From Patiriisocius sp047731265 (lineage in GTDB: Bacteria > Bacteroidota > Bacteroidia > Flavobacteriales > Flavobacteriaceae): a stretch of 64,000 bases of DNA. Shown here one piece after another: positions 1 through 8,831 of this stretch. The position numbers were made by a program, and so were the translations under genes. The notes beneath the pieces are model-generated. The model made no database searches, was not told where the DNA came from, and worked only from the letters and a program-made list of their open reading frames with translations. Location: assembly GCF_047731265.1 (NCBI RefSeq), contig NZ_CP159835.1:3534001-3598000 (forward strand), in the 5' to 3' direction. Position 1 is the first letter of the stretch. Each line of letters begins with the position of its first letter.

Positions 1-170
1 AGCGCTAAAATATTAAAAGGATCAACACCTTTAGACATTAAATACGCAATGCGGAATGTCAACACTCTAGTCTTACCAGATCCTGCTCCAGCAATAACAA
101 TCATAGCACCATCTTTTTGAATGGTAGGAGCTAATTGGGCATCATTTAATTGGCTGAGATATTCTTGCAA
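1..170 (-). CDS. UvrD/PcrA/Rep-family DNA helicase, N-terminal part (gene continues past base 1)
   Basis: Only the first ~57 codons lie in the window. The translation has the N-terminal layout of superfamily 1A 3'-5' DNA helicases: a YLSQLNDAQ segment (Q-motif region), then Walker A AGAGSGKTR and TFRIAYLM. Enzymes of this family unwind DNA in repair and replication restart. No in-frame ATG precedes the conserved block. I chose TTG at 170-168 because it leaves only two residues before YLSQLN, where homologues normally begin. The frame stays open further upstream to a TAA at 287-285, so a longer protein from another rare start cannot be excluded. The family call is firm, the start is not. Confidence 0.85.
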   Translation of the reverse strand, partial: MQEYLSQLNDAQLAPTIQKDGAMIVIAGAGSGKTRVLTFRIAYLMSKGVDPFNILA

Positions 171-612
171 ATTCTTTGAAGTTAAAATTGAAAAATATTT
201 TAAAAATTCAGGGGAAACTGAATTCAAAATTGAACCTGAAAAATAGTCATTTTGAAAGGAAATGTATTGTTGAAAATTCAGAAATTATAAACACTTTCCG
301 TATTTATCAAACAGAGACTGTACATCGTTTTTAATTACGAGCTTTAAATCTTTCATATTATAAATAATTCTATTTTAGATACTAAATACTTGGTGTGACC
401 CATCTATTTATATTGAAGATAGCATCAATATCTTTGATATGTTTTAGTGTAACATTTTTGCATATCTACTGACATATTACCCTATTCTCTGTTAAATACG
501 CTGTTAAAATAGCTTAGACAAATTCGACTAAAAAATTGATATACAGACTTCTGCACTATAAACCAATACATTAAATCATTAAAAAACTATTTTCCAATGT
601 AAAACGAACAGC
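171..612. other. intergenic region, no supported gene
   Basis: This AT-rich stretch lies between the helicase start (reading left) and the decayed gene at 613. The only item of note is a 23-codon minus-strand ORF at 285-356 in the helicase frame, ending in TAA. I see no RNA gene, repeat or convincing promoter. Confidence 0.5.
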
Positions 613-1923
613 ATGTTTTTTCTTTTACTACATTTTTTTCATAGTTGAGAAACAGGCGTCGGTGTTACTGATGAACAATTAGAAGATCCAAATGACCCAA
701 TAGACGATCCTAATGATAATCCCAATAATAGTTCTAGAAGGTTTTCAGACTATATGAGTGAAACTATTATCCCTACACCTAGTGCAGTAAATTTAAACTC
801 CATTTATACAAAGTATGTTAATGCTTCAGGAATAACAGTTTAGGAACCAATGACGTAAGGGACCAAGCATTGATTAACGCTAGTGAAACCATTGAATTTG
901 TGCTAACAGGAATTGGTTCGATAAGGAATAGGTTAATTATGAATGGTAATTATGCCGTTATATTTGAAGATGGTACCTCTTAATGATATTCCAGAGGTAA
1001 TAGCAAATGGAATTCCTTGTTGTTTTGGAGGTGTTTATAAAGGAGGTACTGCAAATGTCTTGGTGTCTCCAGAACACAGTTTAGTCTGTGACCCTTTTGA
1101 TGGAAGTATAGTAACATTTGTAGCAGGAAACATATTTATTCACGAGATGGCGCATATGATTGGGTTAGGTGCAATTCGATTATTAGACAGTGGTTTCCAA
1201 TCTACTATTGTGTCTAGATGTAGTAGCCCTATTTCTAGTGGCTTATGGAGTGACAGCTAGGCGGCTATCAATGACAGAGGATATTTTGCTGAAGATGTAA
1301 CTATTTGGTATGGAAAAAACTGGATTAATGATCCTATAAGAAATGAAATTAGTACGCGAGGTCAACTTGAAGTGTATGATAACCAATTGCATAATTTAAT
1401 TGCTTCAAAAATAAATAACCGAACAGATGTTCCCGGTTGTCGAGCATCTATTATTTCGGTCACCACTGCAGATTGTCTAGAAAAAATAGTAGATATAGAT
1501 GGCAATGTGTATGAAATGGTAAACATTGGTCCTATGCGTTGGATGAAAGAAAATTTACGAACTACACGCCATAAAGACGGTTCTGTTATTTTAGACCTTC
1601 CTGATAATACAGACTGGAAAAATACTTCTCAAGGCGCTTGGAGTTTTTATGACAATGATCCTAGTTTAGATATATATGGTAAAATCTATAACACAAGAGC
1701 AGCTCAAAACACGGCTGGATTATGCCCCCAAGGATGGCAAGTGCCTTCCATTCAAGAGTTAACAGATTTAACACAATATGGAGGAGGTACTTTTCATATT
1801 TCAACAACACCCAATAATGAACAAAAAGTGTATTCTAAATCTATATTTGACAATTCAGATTACATTTTCATTAATCCTCTTGAACAAAATCATGGTGTAA
1901 GCTGCAGATGTATGAAAGACTAA
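613..1923 (+). pseudogene. decayed secreted HExxH metallopeptidase-like protein with C-terminal FISUMP domain
   Basis: Three overlapping reading-frame pieces join into one protein. Piece one (613-840) starts MFFLLLHFFHS, has an in-frame TGA at 646-648 exactly where a lipobox Cys would sit, and continues through a DPNDP-rich linker. It runs into TAG at 841. The reading continues from 840 in another frame (LGTNDVRDQAL) to TAA at 981. It then shifts again to the frame holding HEMAHMIGL, a zinc HExxH motif. That frame is cut by TAG at 1258-1260, where relatives would have Tyr (S-D-S-stop-A-A). It resumes with GYFAEDV and TRGQLEVYDNQL, and ends in a FISUMP-type module (KENLRTTRH, GLCPQGWQVPS). Two stops and two frameshifts make it non-functional. 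The original was probably an outer-surface lipoprotein. The fold assignment is from motif memory only. Confidence 0.75.
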
Positions 1924-2005
1924 CGCTACTATTAAGCCAAGTTAATAGGGCTGCAAAAACTAAAATATTATTTTATTGAGAATATCTTGTTTTTATATTT
2001 GAAAA

Positions 2006-2035
2006 GAGTTGTCACAATTTGACAGCTCCTTTTTA
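2006..2035 (+). terminator. probable intrinsic terminator after the decayed gene
   Basis: GAGTTGTCA and TGACAGCTC pair (one G-T wobble) around a short loop, followed by CTTTTTATC. The hairpin is modest and the T-tract interrupted. Confidence 0.5.
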
Positions 2036-2185
2036 TCTATAAAAAAGAGCTGGTAAGAATCTAATTTACATTTCAAAGTTGTAATAATTATAATACCTTT
2101 AGATTTTTAGAGGTTTATGTCCCAAATAATAATGACACATAAACTTCAAAATCAATCATTATTAATGTCTAATGAGCTCCTATTT

Positions 2186-3466
2186 ATGAAAAAATACATT
2201 TTATTGCTACTGCTAACTATCACTGCCTTCTCCGTAAAAGCTCAAATGGATAGTAAAATTCTTAAAGACATAGAAGAGATTGAACCCAAAGTAATAGACT
2301 GGCGTCATTATTTTCATGAAAACCCAGAGCTTTCTAACCGTGAATTCAATACCGCTAAAAAAATTGCAGACCATCTTAATAGTCTTGGAATGGAAGTGCA
2401 AACAGGTATTGCAATAACTGGAGTTGTAGGATTATTAAAAGGAAATAATCCTGGAAAAGTAGTAGCGCTACGAGCAGATATTGATGGTTTGCCAGTAACC
2501 GAAAGAAATGATCTTCCCTTCAAAAGCAAAAAAAAAGACACCTTTTTAGGAGATGAAACTGGTGTGATGCATGCCTGTGGTCACGACACGCACATAGCGA
2601 TATTAATGGGGGTTGCTGAAGTAATGAGCAAACATAAAGACAAAATAAACGGCACCATAAAATTTATCTTTCAACCCGCAGAAGAAGGTCCGCCACCCGG
2701 CGAAGAAGGTGGTGCTAAACTAATGGTAAAAGAAGGTGTATTAGAAAACCCAAAAGTGGACGCTATTTACGGACTGCATATTAATAGTGGAACTCCTGTA
2801 GGAACCATTACCCTAAAACCAGAAGGTATTATGGCAGCAGTAGAACGTTTTGTAGTGACTGTTGAAGGAAAACAGACACACGGTTCTGCTCCTTGGAGTG
2901 GTGTAGACCCTATTTATATTTCGGCAAAAATTATTGACGGATTTCAATCTATCATTTCAAGAGAATCTAATCTTGTAACTGCTCCTGCAGTAATTACCGT
3001 AGGAAAAATAAGTAGTGGAGTTCGTTTTAATATCATTCCAGAAAATGCAGAGTTGATTGGTACGGTAAGAACGCTAAATCAAGAGATGCGAACACATATA
3101 ATGAAACGCATGAATGAGATGGCAGCAGGAATTGCAGATGCTCATGGAGGAAAAGCAACAATTGAATGGCAAAACAACACGGTAGTTACCTATAATGATC
3201 CTGCACTAACAACAAAAGCAATCGCTACACTCAAAAGTGTTGCAGGAGACTCTAAAGTTCTCGATATGAAGGCCGTAACGGGTGGTGAAGATTTTAGCTA
3301 CTTTCAAGAAAAAGTTCCAGGTGTTTATTTCTTCCTTGGAGGAATGACTCCTGGAAACAAAGAGTCATTTCCGCATCACACACCAGATTTTAAAATTGAC
3401 GATGCTGGGATGATTTTAGGAGTAAAAGCATTATCGCAGTTGGCTATGGATTATTTGAATGAATAA
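2186..3466 (+). CDS. secreted M20-family amidohydrolase (N-acyl-amino-acid hydrolase type)
   Basis: A 426-residue enzyme of peptidase family M20D, whose members cleave N-acyl or amide bonds of amino acids using two metal ions. Visible motifs are ACGHDTH (about 130-136) and QPAEEG (163-168), which supply metal ligands and the general base, plus the late TGGEDFSYF and HTPDF segments. An ATG 69 bases upstream is in frame, but the one at 2186 is directly followed by a clean signal peptide (KKYILLLLLTITAFSVKAQ), so I start there. The protein is probably periplasmic. It stands alone on the plus strand, 88 bases before the next gene. The substrate cannot be told from sequence. Confidence 0.88.
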   Translation: MKKYILLLLLTITAFSVKAQMDSKILKDIEEIEPKVIDWRHYFHENPELSNREFNTAKKIADHLNSLGMEVQTGIAITGVVGLLKGNNPGKVVALRADIDGLPVTERNDLPFKSKKKDTFLGDETGVMHACGHDTHIAILMGVAEVMSKHKDKINGTIKFIFQPAEEGPPPGEEGGAKLMVKEGVLENPKVDAIYGLHINSGTPVGTITLKPEGIMAAVERFVVTVEGKQTHGSAPWSGVDPIYISAKIIDGFQSIISRESNLVTAPAVITVGKISSGVRFNIIPENAELIGTVRTLNQEMRTHIMKRMNEMAAGIADAHGGKATIEWQNNTVVTYNDPALTTKAIATLKSVAGDSKVLDMKAVTGGEDFSYFQEKVPGVYFFLGGMTPGNKESFPHHTPDFKIDDAGMILGVKALSQLAMDYLNE

Positions 3467-3554
3467 GTTATTCTCGGCTTTGATCGAACACCGAAAATAG
3501 CCGCAGTATATAATAGCAATGTACCCTATCGAAGTCGAGGGAAAACTTTTTTTT

Positions 3555-5165
3555 ATGGAAAACATATTTGAATTTTTAGGAAATATCCCTTGGTGGGCTT
3601 GGATTATTACAGTTTTGGTAATCGTATTTTTATATGACGTTCTTCAGAAGAAACATACGATATTGCACAACTTTCCTATTGTTGGGCATTTTAGATATAT
3701 GCTAGAAAGTATTGGACCAGAATTGCGCCAGTATATTGTAGCTAACAATCGGGAAGAACTTCCTTTTAATCGTATTGAGCGCGGATGGATCTATGCTTCG
3801 TCAAAAAATGAAAATAACTATGAAGGGTTTGGTACAGATCGAGACATCTATGCAGCGAACTACATTTTTGTTAAAAATGCAATGATGCCATTTAAGGTTG
3901 AAGACAATCACGCCAATCATAAGGACCCTTACTTTTTGGCCTGTGCTAAAGTAATGGGGAAAGGAAGAAGAAAGCGCCCTTTTAGACCTGCGAGTGTTAT
4001 TAACGTATCTGCTATGAGTTTTGGATCACTTTCTGCACGTGCGGTGGAATCTTTTAATATTGGCTGCAAATTATCACACGCTTATCACAATACCGGAGAA
4101 GGAGGACTTTCTCCCTATCATAAGCTAGGTGGCGATGTCATTTTTCATTTTGGAACGGGTTATTTTGGCGTACGCGACAATGATGGGAATTTCTCTATGG
4201 AAATGATAAAAGAATTAACATCAAGCAATCCCCAAGTTCGTGCCGTCGAAGTTAAACTTTCACAAGGAGCTAAACCAGGAAAAGGCGGTGTCTTACCAGG
4301 GTCAAAAATAACCGCTGAAATTGCCAAAATTAGAAATGTACCTCAAGGAAAAGATGTGCTCTCCCCGCCAACGCACGCTGCATTTAAGGGAGTTGATGGC
4401 CTCATAGACTTTGTTGAAGATATCGCAGAAACTACAGGACTACCCGTAGGCATTAAAGCCGCCATTGGGAAATTAGAAGATTGGGAAAAACTCGCTTCAA
4501 AAATGGCAGCCACGGGAAAAGGACCAGATTTTATTACTATTGATGGTGGCGAAGGAGGAACGGGTGCTGCACCTCCAAGTTTTGCCGATCACGTCGCCCT
4601 ACCTTGGGTTTACGGTTTTTCTGCTATCTACCAAATTTTCAAAAAATACAAGCTTAGTGATCGTGTTGTGTTTATTGGAAGCGGGAAATTAGGTTTTCCT
4701 GCAAAAGCAGTCATGGCATTTTCGATGGGCGTAGATTGTATAAACGTTGCTCGCGAAGCGATGCTATCCATAGGTTGTATCCAAGCACAACTTTGTCACA
4801 CAAACGAATGCCCTAGCGGTGTTGCAACCCAAAACAAATGGAAACAGATGGGAATTAATGTTGATGAAAAATCAGTTAGAGCTCATTATTACTTTAAAAA
4901 TTTCAGAAAAGAACTTTTAGAAATGACCCACGCTGCAGGTTATGAGCATCCTTCTCAATTTACCATGGATGATGTAGAAATTTCTACAGGAGATAAAAAC
5001 ATGATTAATACATTAGCAGATGTGTTTAACTACAACAAAGTAAAGGTGTCTTTTAACGGAACAGATTCTTTACAGTCTTGTCCACATTTAGGTGGAGAAT
5101 ACGAAGTGAAAACAGAAAAGAAAATTGTTAAAAACGCACTTAAAAATGAAGAAGTGAGATACTAG
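3555..5165 (+). CDS. FMN-binding glutamate synthase family protein, membrane-anchored
   Basis: A 536-residue protein related to the FMN-binding TIM-barrel domain of the large glutamate synthase subunit, without the glutaminase or GXGXG domains. It begins with one transmembrane helix (WWAWIITVLVIVFLYDVL). The barrel carries IDGGEGGTGAAP, the flavin and 2-oxoglutarate region in the family. A cysteine cluster, CIQAQLCHTNECPSGVATQ (about 409-427), matches the Fe-S loop of glutamate synthases. I chose ATG 3555 because the hydrophobic helix follows it; the in-frame ATG at 3519 adds 12 residues without family character. Such stand-alone proteins are widespread but their reaction is poorly known, so glutamate synthesis should not be assumed. 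Confidence 0.87.
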   Translation: MENIFEFLGNIPWWAWIITVLVIVFLYDVLQKKHTILHNFPIVGHFRYMLESIGPELRQYIVANNREELPFNRIERGWIYASSKNENNYEGFGTDRDIYAANYIFVKNAMMPFKVEDNHANHKDPYFLACAKVMGKGRRKRPFRPASVINVSAMSFGSLSARAVESFNIGCKLSHAYHNTGEGGLSPYHKLGGDVIFHFGTGYFGVRDNDGNFSMEMIKELTSSNPQVRAVEVKLSQGAKPGKGGVLPGSKITAEIAKIRNVPQGKDVLSPPTHAAFKGVDGLIDFVEDIAETTGLPVGIKAAIGKLEDWEKLASKMAATGKGPDFITIDGGEGGTGAAPPSFADHVALPWVYGFSAIYQIFKKYKLSDRVVFIGSGKLGFPAKAVMAFSMGVDCINVAREAMLSIGCIQAQLCHTNECPSGVATQNKWKQMGINVDEKSVRAHYYFKNFRKELLEMTHAAGYEHPSQFTMDDVEISTGDKNMINTLADVFNYNKVKVSFNGTDSLQSCPHLGGEYEVKTEKKIVKNALKNEEVRY

Positions 5166-5341
5166 AATAAAAACTCTTAAATCCAAAAATTAAAAAAAAT
5201 AACTAGATGGCGCCTCTTTTAAGGAGCGTGTTTATATCACTTTTATCGATTAAAATAGCGCTTCTTAACTCTAATTATCAATTTAAACAATAATTTAATC
5301 TTAGCATTGTTATCCCCAAATACAAATCATTAAAACACCTT

Positions 5342-5863
5342 ATGGAAATTCAAGCGTTACTCCCCTATTTTGCATCCCTATTATCTGCCATTATCGTTGG
5401 CGTTGTTGCTTATCTATTTTTCAAAACACATACAGATAATGAAGAAGGACGTCGTAGATTTTTGATCCACAAAGATGCTCAGAGTAAGGTTTTACCGCTA
5501 AGATTACAAGCCTATGAGCGTGTTACACTCTTATTGGAAAGAATAGATCCAAATAGATTATTGATACGCGTTAAGCCAAGAAACAACGATTTAGAAGCCT
5601 ATGAAAATGATTTGATCCAAAATATTGAAACTGAATATGATCACAATCTAACACAACAAATTTACCTTTCAGCGGAATCTTGGAATGTGATTAAAACTAC
5701 TAAAAATGCAACGATACAGTTAATTAGACAAACAGCAATGAATGAAAAAATCGATTCAGCAGATAAACTTCGTGAAACCGTTTTAAATCATTTTATGGGA
5801 GAAATCACCCCTTCTCAAAAAGCATTGGCATATATAAAGAAGGAAATTTCTGAATTGTATTAA
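5342..5863 (+). CDS. conserved flavobacterial single-pass membrane protein (DUF7935-like)
   Basis: A 173-residue protein with one N-terminal transmembrane segment (about residues 8-28, YFASLLSAIIVGVVAYLFF) and a long charged, mostly helical cytoplasmic part (LPLRLQAYERVTLLLERIDP). From memory it resembles the DUF7935 group found mostly in Bacteroidota; no catalytic motif is visible. It starts at the only good ATG, after a 176-base gap. Its end overlaps by 4 bases the convergent response-regulator gene. Function unknown. Confidence 0.75.
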   Translation: MEIQALLPYFASLLSAIIVGVVAYLFFKTHTDNEEGRRRFLIHKDAQSKVLPLRLQAYERVTLLLERIDPNRLLIRVKPRNNDLEAYENDLIQNIETEYDHNLTQQIYLSAESWNVIKTTKNATIQLIRQTAMNEKIDSADKLRETVLNHFMGEITPSQKALAYIKKEISELY

Positions 5864-6498
5864 GGTTTAAAATACCCTTCTTTAATTGCAAAAAGCACCA
5901 ATCCAATTCGGTTTTTTATCTGTAATTTTTCGTAAACTGAATCTCTATACCCTTCAATCGTCTTAGGACTCAAAAACATTTTTTCTGCGATTTCTTTATA
6001 CGTCATCTCAGTACACGCATGTTCTAAAAAGGTTATTTCTCTCTCCTTGAGCGCTGTACTCTTCGCCGCAGGATGGAGAGAATTTATCAATAAATTAGTA
6101 ACCGTGTTCGTATGGTAGAAACCTTTATCTATAATCTCCTCCAAGGCATTTTCTAATATATCTTTCTTTGTGTCTTTTAATAAATAACCTCTAGCTCCAG
6201 CTCGCAGCATTTTTAAGATAGTAGTCTCGTTTTCTTCCACCGAAAGTGCCAATACTTTAACTTCTGGAAATTGTTGTTTTAGGATTTTGGTCGTTTCAAT
6301 ACCATTTAATATAGGCATATTTACATCCATCAATACTACATCTGGAACAAAGGAAGAATTCTTACATTTGTCTAAAAGTTCCTGACCATTTTTACAGATA
6401 TAACTAGTTTCAAAATTCTTGAAATCATTCACCAATCCACTTATAGCCTGAGACAACAAAACGTGATCATCAACAACAACAACTGTGTATTTACTCAT
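5860..6498 (-). CDS. NarL/LuxR-type response regulator
   Basis: A 212-residue two-component regulator. The receiver domain occupies about 1-120, with acidic pocket D10/D11 and phospho-acceptor D58 in VLMDVNMP. A LuxR-type helix-turn-helix (about 145-208, LKEREITFLEHACTEMTYKE and SPKTIEGYRD) binds DNA. It begins 8 bases after the histidine kinase gene stops, so the two are surely co-transcribed and form a cognate pair. It is last in a four-gene minus-strand operon with a lipoprotein and a multi-pass membrane protein. Target genes are unknown. Confidence 0.93.
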   Translation of the reverse strand: MSKYTVVVVDDHVLLSQAISGLVNDFKNFETSYICKNGQELLDKCKNSSFVPDVVLMDVNMPILNGIETTKILKQQFPEVKVLALSVEENETTILKMLRAGARGYLLKDTKKDILENALEEIIDKGFYHTNTVTNLLINSLHPAAKSTALKEREITFLEHACTEMTYKEIAEKMFLSPKTIEGYRDSVYEKLQIKNRIGLVLFAIKEGYFKP

Positions 6499-6506
6499 AT
6501 TATAAA

Positions 6507-7280
6507 TTATTTTGATGGATAATACTCAATTACTAGCGTAGTACCTGCATCTTTTTTTGAATGAATATTTAATATAGCACCAATAATTTTTGCTCTGTTT
6601 TTCATGTTCTGTAAACCAATACCGTCATGATTTCCATCTTCAGTAAAACCGACGCCATTGTCGTGTGCGGTAATTTTAATAAAACTATTAAAAACAATTT
6701 CTACATTTAGTTCTGTAGCTTTTGCGTGTTTAATTGTATTTGAAAAAAACTCTTGTAAGATCCTAAACAAGATAATTTCGTATTCAGCATTAATGCTTTG
6801 AGCATCTCCTATCGATTTTAAACTTCCTTTAATAACGCCTAGCCTATTAAAACGATCAAGCTCCATTTGCACGGCTTCTGTAATAGATAGGTTTTTTAAT
6901 ATTTCAGGGTTGATAAGTTTTGATAATGCTCTCAACTCGTTTAATCCCGTACCTATCGTTTCCACTACCTCGTCTATGCGTTCAGGGTTTTCCTTTACCG
7001 ATTGTGCTTGTATTTTTGCAAGCGTAAGTAATTGGCCAATATTGTCGTGCAGCTCCCAACTAATATTTCGCAATGTGTTTTCCCTAATTTCAATTTGAGA
7101 CTCTGCCAATTCAGTTTCAAAATCTTCTTTTGCCTGTTGTTTTTCTTGAACAAGTGTATTTTTTCGATTTACGAATACTAAAAGTAACACAACAATTACC
7201 AAGACAAGTAGTAATGAAACACCTATAATTGTGATTGTGACAATTTCGGTTTCGCTATTAAAAATCCAACTATAAAGCAT
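6507..7280 (-). CDS. sensor histidine kinase (HisKA_3/LiaS-like) with one transmembrane helix
   Basis: A 257-residue kinase with an N-terminal membrane helix (about 14-37), a short coiled coil (EKQQAKEDFETELAESQIEI), a HisKA_3 dimerisation domain with phospho-acceptor His78 in WELHDNIGQLL, and a HATPase domain (FFSNTIKHAKA; HDNGVGF; GIGLQNMKNRAK). There is no periplasmic sensor domain. Its start overlaps the upstream membrane-protein gene by 58 bases, an unusually long coupling. I infer that the membrane protein or the lipoprotein supplies the sensory part. The NarL-type regulator follows after 8 bases. Confidence 0.92.
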   Translation of the reverse strand: MLYSWIFNSETEIVTITIIGVSLLLVLVIVVLLLVFVNRKNTLVQEKQQAKEDFETELAESQIEIRENTLRNISWELHDNIGQLLTLAKIQAQSVKENPERIDEVVETIGTGLNELRALSKLINPEILKNLSITEAVQMELDRFNRLGVIKGSLKSIGDAQSINAEYEIILFRILQEFFSNTIKHAKATELNVEIVFNSFIKITAHDNGVGFTEDGNHDGIGLQNMKNRAKIIGAILNIHSKKDAGTTLVIEYYPSK

Positions 7281-7888
7281 AAATTCATTATTATTATTAA
7301 GGTTCGGTGCAATAAATTATATGACTGTATCAGCTGCAGATTATAAATTCCATTTTTAATAATCTTTATTGGAATATAACCTACAAAAAACAATAAAAAA
7401 CCTAAACTAATCCAGAACAAAGTATTTGACTTTATAGTTATAACCCTATCAGATTTTAATAGATCTAAATAGTAGAAAACAATCGCAATTATCGAAAATA
7501 AACCACCCGTAACATAGGACCAAGTAGTTATTTTTTTGGTGAAATCTATGGTAAACATTGAATATATATACACTACAAAGAAAAAACACAAACAAATACT
7601 GATGTATTTTTTAAATTTTGAAAAATGTACAGCTTCCTTAAATAGATAGATTATGTAAAAAAAGTAAAATAGATAATAGATATTATAAAGCAATGCATTA
7701 GAGCCATATTTCTTACCAATATAAAGTCCCATCCACTCTATAAACAATGCGAAAAACAAGAAAACGATAAAATATTTGAGCGCAGTATCTTTGTAATATT
7801 TATACTTCCACAGAGCGATGAGTGACGCTACTGCGTAAAGTATCATATAAGTTTGTTCCTGAATATATAATATTTGCTCTATATCCAT
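7223..7888 (-). CDS. multi-pass (about seven-helix) membrane protein coupled to the histidine kinase
   Basis: A 221-residue, very hydrophobic protein with about six or seven predicted membrane helices, for example ILYAVASLIALW, YFIVFLFFALFIEW, IYYLFYFFYIIYLF and YISICLCFFFVVYIYSMF. I recognise no enzyme motif. It starts 14 bases after the lipoprotein gene ends, and its last 58 bases overlap the kinase gene in another frame. That fits translational coupling and a fixed protein ratio. By context it may be a sensory membrane module for the kinase, as seven-helix receptors are elsewhere. That is inference; it may also be a simple accessory protein. Confidence 0.8.
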   Translation of the reverse strand: MDIEQILYIQEQTYMILYAVASLIALWKYKYYKDTALKYFIVFLFFALFIEWMGLYIGKKYGSNALLYNIYYLFYFFYIIYLFKEAVHFSKFKKYISICLCFFFVVYIYSMFTIDFTKKITTWSYVTGGLFSIIAIVFYYLDLLKSDRVITIKSNTLFWISLGFLLFFVGYIPIKIIKNGIYNLQLIQSYNLLHRTLIIIMNLCFIVGFLIAKPKLSQSQL

Positions 7889-7902
7889 TTATGGGTTGGC
7901 CA

Positions 7903-8598
7903 TCATTTCTTACCTTTCCTTCCGTCCATATCAGTATTCTGCTCTGGTGGGGGTATAACTTGGCCATCATTTAATATAAGACTACGGTCATCAGGAATTG
8001 AATCTTTCTGAAATAAAGTGGTACTCAATAATGAGCCCTTAAATTCTTTCATTCTCCTTCTACCATCCATTTTACTTAAATCTCCATCATAATCCCTCAA
8101 ATAGACCGCATAGCGTTCTTTTTTATTTTCTGCCCCTGTAGTATAAAAGCCTTTTTGCATTCCACTGTGCATTGTTGTTGGCAAAATAAAAATTGAATTT
8201 TGTCTGCTGTAACGTGCGGGGTCTCCACTAGGAAAATCACCAGATTCTGGGTACGCACCAAAATAGATTCTTAAGTTTTCTACAGTTATTCCAGCCTTAC
8301 TCGATTCACTTTCTATATAATTCAAATAATGTTTCATTTCTTCAAAACTATACTGAACATAGCGGGTTGGGTTATAATCTGCTACGGTTCCATCACGCAA
8401 TTCCATTTCCTTTAGAGCTCCAACTTTCCTATCTGTGTAGATATCATACATATTCTTCGCCTGTTTTAGCGAAATTATTTTTACAGGTTCCTCTAAATGA
8501 GAAGCTGGGACACAATCTTCACATACACAAGAAGTCAAAAACAGTGAGACTAAAAAAACAGCTGATAATCTCAATAAGTAACGATTTACATTTTTCAT
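7903..8598 (-). CDS. lipoprotein of unknown function, first gene of the signalling operon
   Basis: A 231-residue protein with a lipoprotein signal peptide (RYLLRLSAVFLVSLFLTSC) and lipidation at Cys24, followed by further cysteines (CVCEDC). I start at ATG 8598, because the longer frame to 8667 puts 23 non-signal residues ahead. The mature part contains KQAKNMYDIYTDRKVG, YGAYPESGDFPS-like repeats of small residues and a charged tail rich in D/G/K. I recognise no known domain. It is followed by the multi-pass membrane protein, kinase and regulator genes at short spacing. Because it is exported, lipid-anchored and first in the operon, it could be a ligand sensor or the regulated output. Confidence 0.82.
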   Translation of the reverse strand: MKNVNRYLLRLSAVFLVSLFLTSCVCEDCVPASHLEEPVKIISLKQAKNMYDIYTDRKVGALKEMELRDGTVADYNPTRYVQYSFEEMKHYLNYIESESSKAGITVENLRIYFGAYPESGDFPSGDPARYSRQNSIFILPTTMHSGMQKGFYTTGAENKKERYAVYLRDYDGDLSKMDGRRRMKEFKGSLLSTTLFQKDSIPDDRSLILNDGQVIPPPEQNTDMDGRKGKK

Positions 8599-8831
8599 GG
8601 GTTGTTTTGTTTTGTTAATGATTACTGTAAATGTACAATTCCTTGGGAGTATCCAATAGGAGTACACACCCCTTTTTAAAAGGGACCTACAACCGTCTCA
8701 TTTTCAATTAAATAACCTGAACTAAAACGACCAACATTCACAAACTTTGCCCCGGCAATAATAAAACAATTGCAAGGCGGAAACCGAAAAGCCAAAACAA
8801 AAAGAGTAGGTAATCTTAAAACAGTTTAATT

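Noticed and set aside
285..356. 23-codon ORF upstream of the helicase as a real small gene
   Set aside because: Too short, no hydrophobic or conserved character; kept only as an observation on the helicase start.
1994..2001. TATATTTG as promoter of the M20 gene
   Set aside because: It lies almost 190 bases upstream of the ATG and before a terminator-like hairpin, with no -33 box at proper distance.
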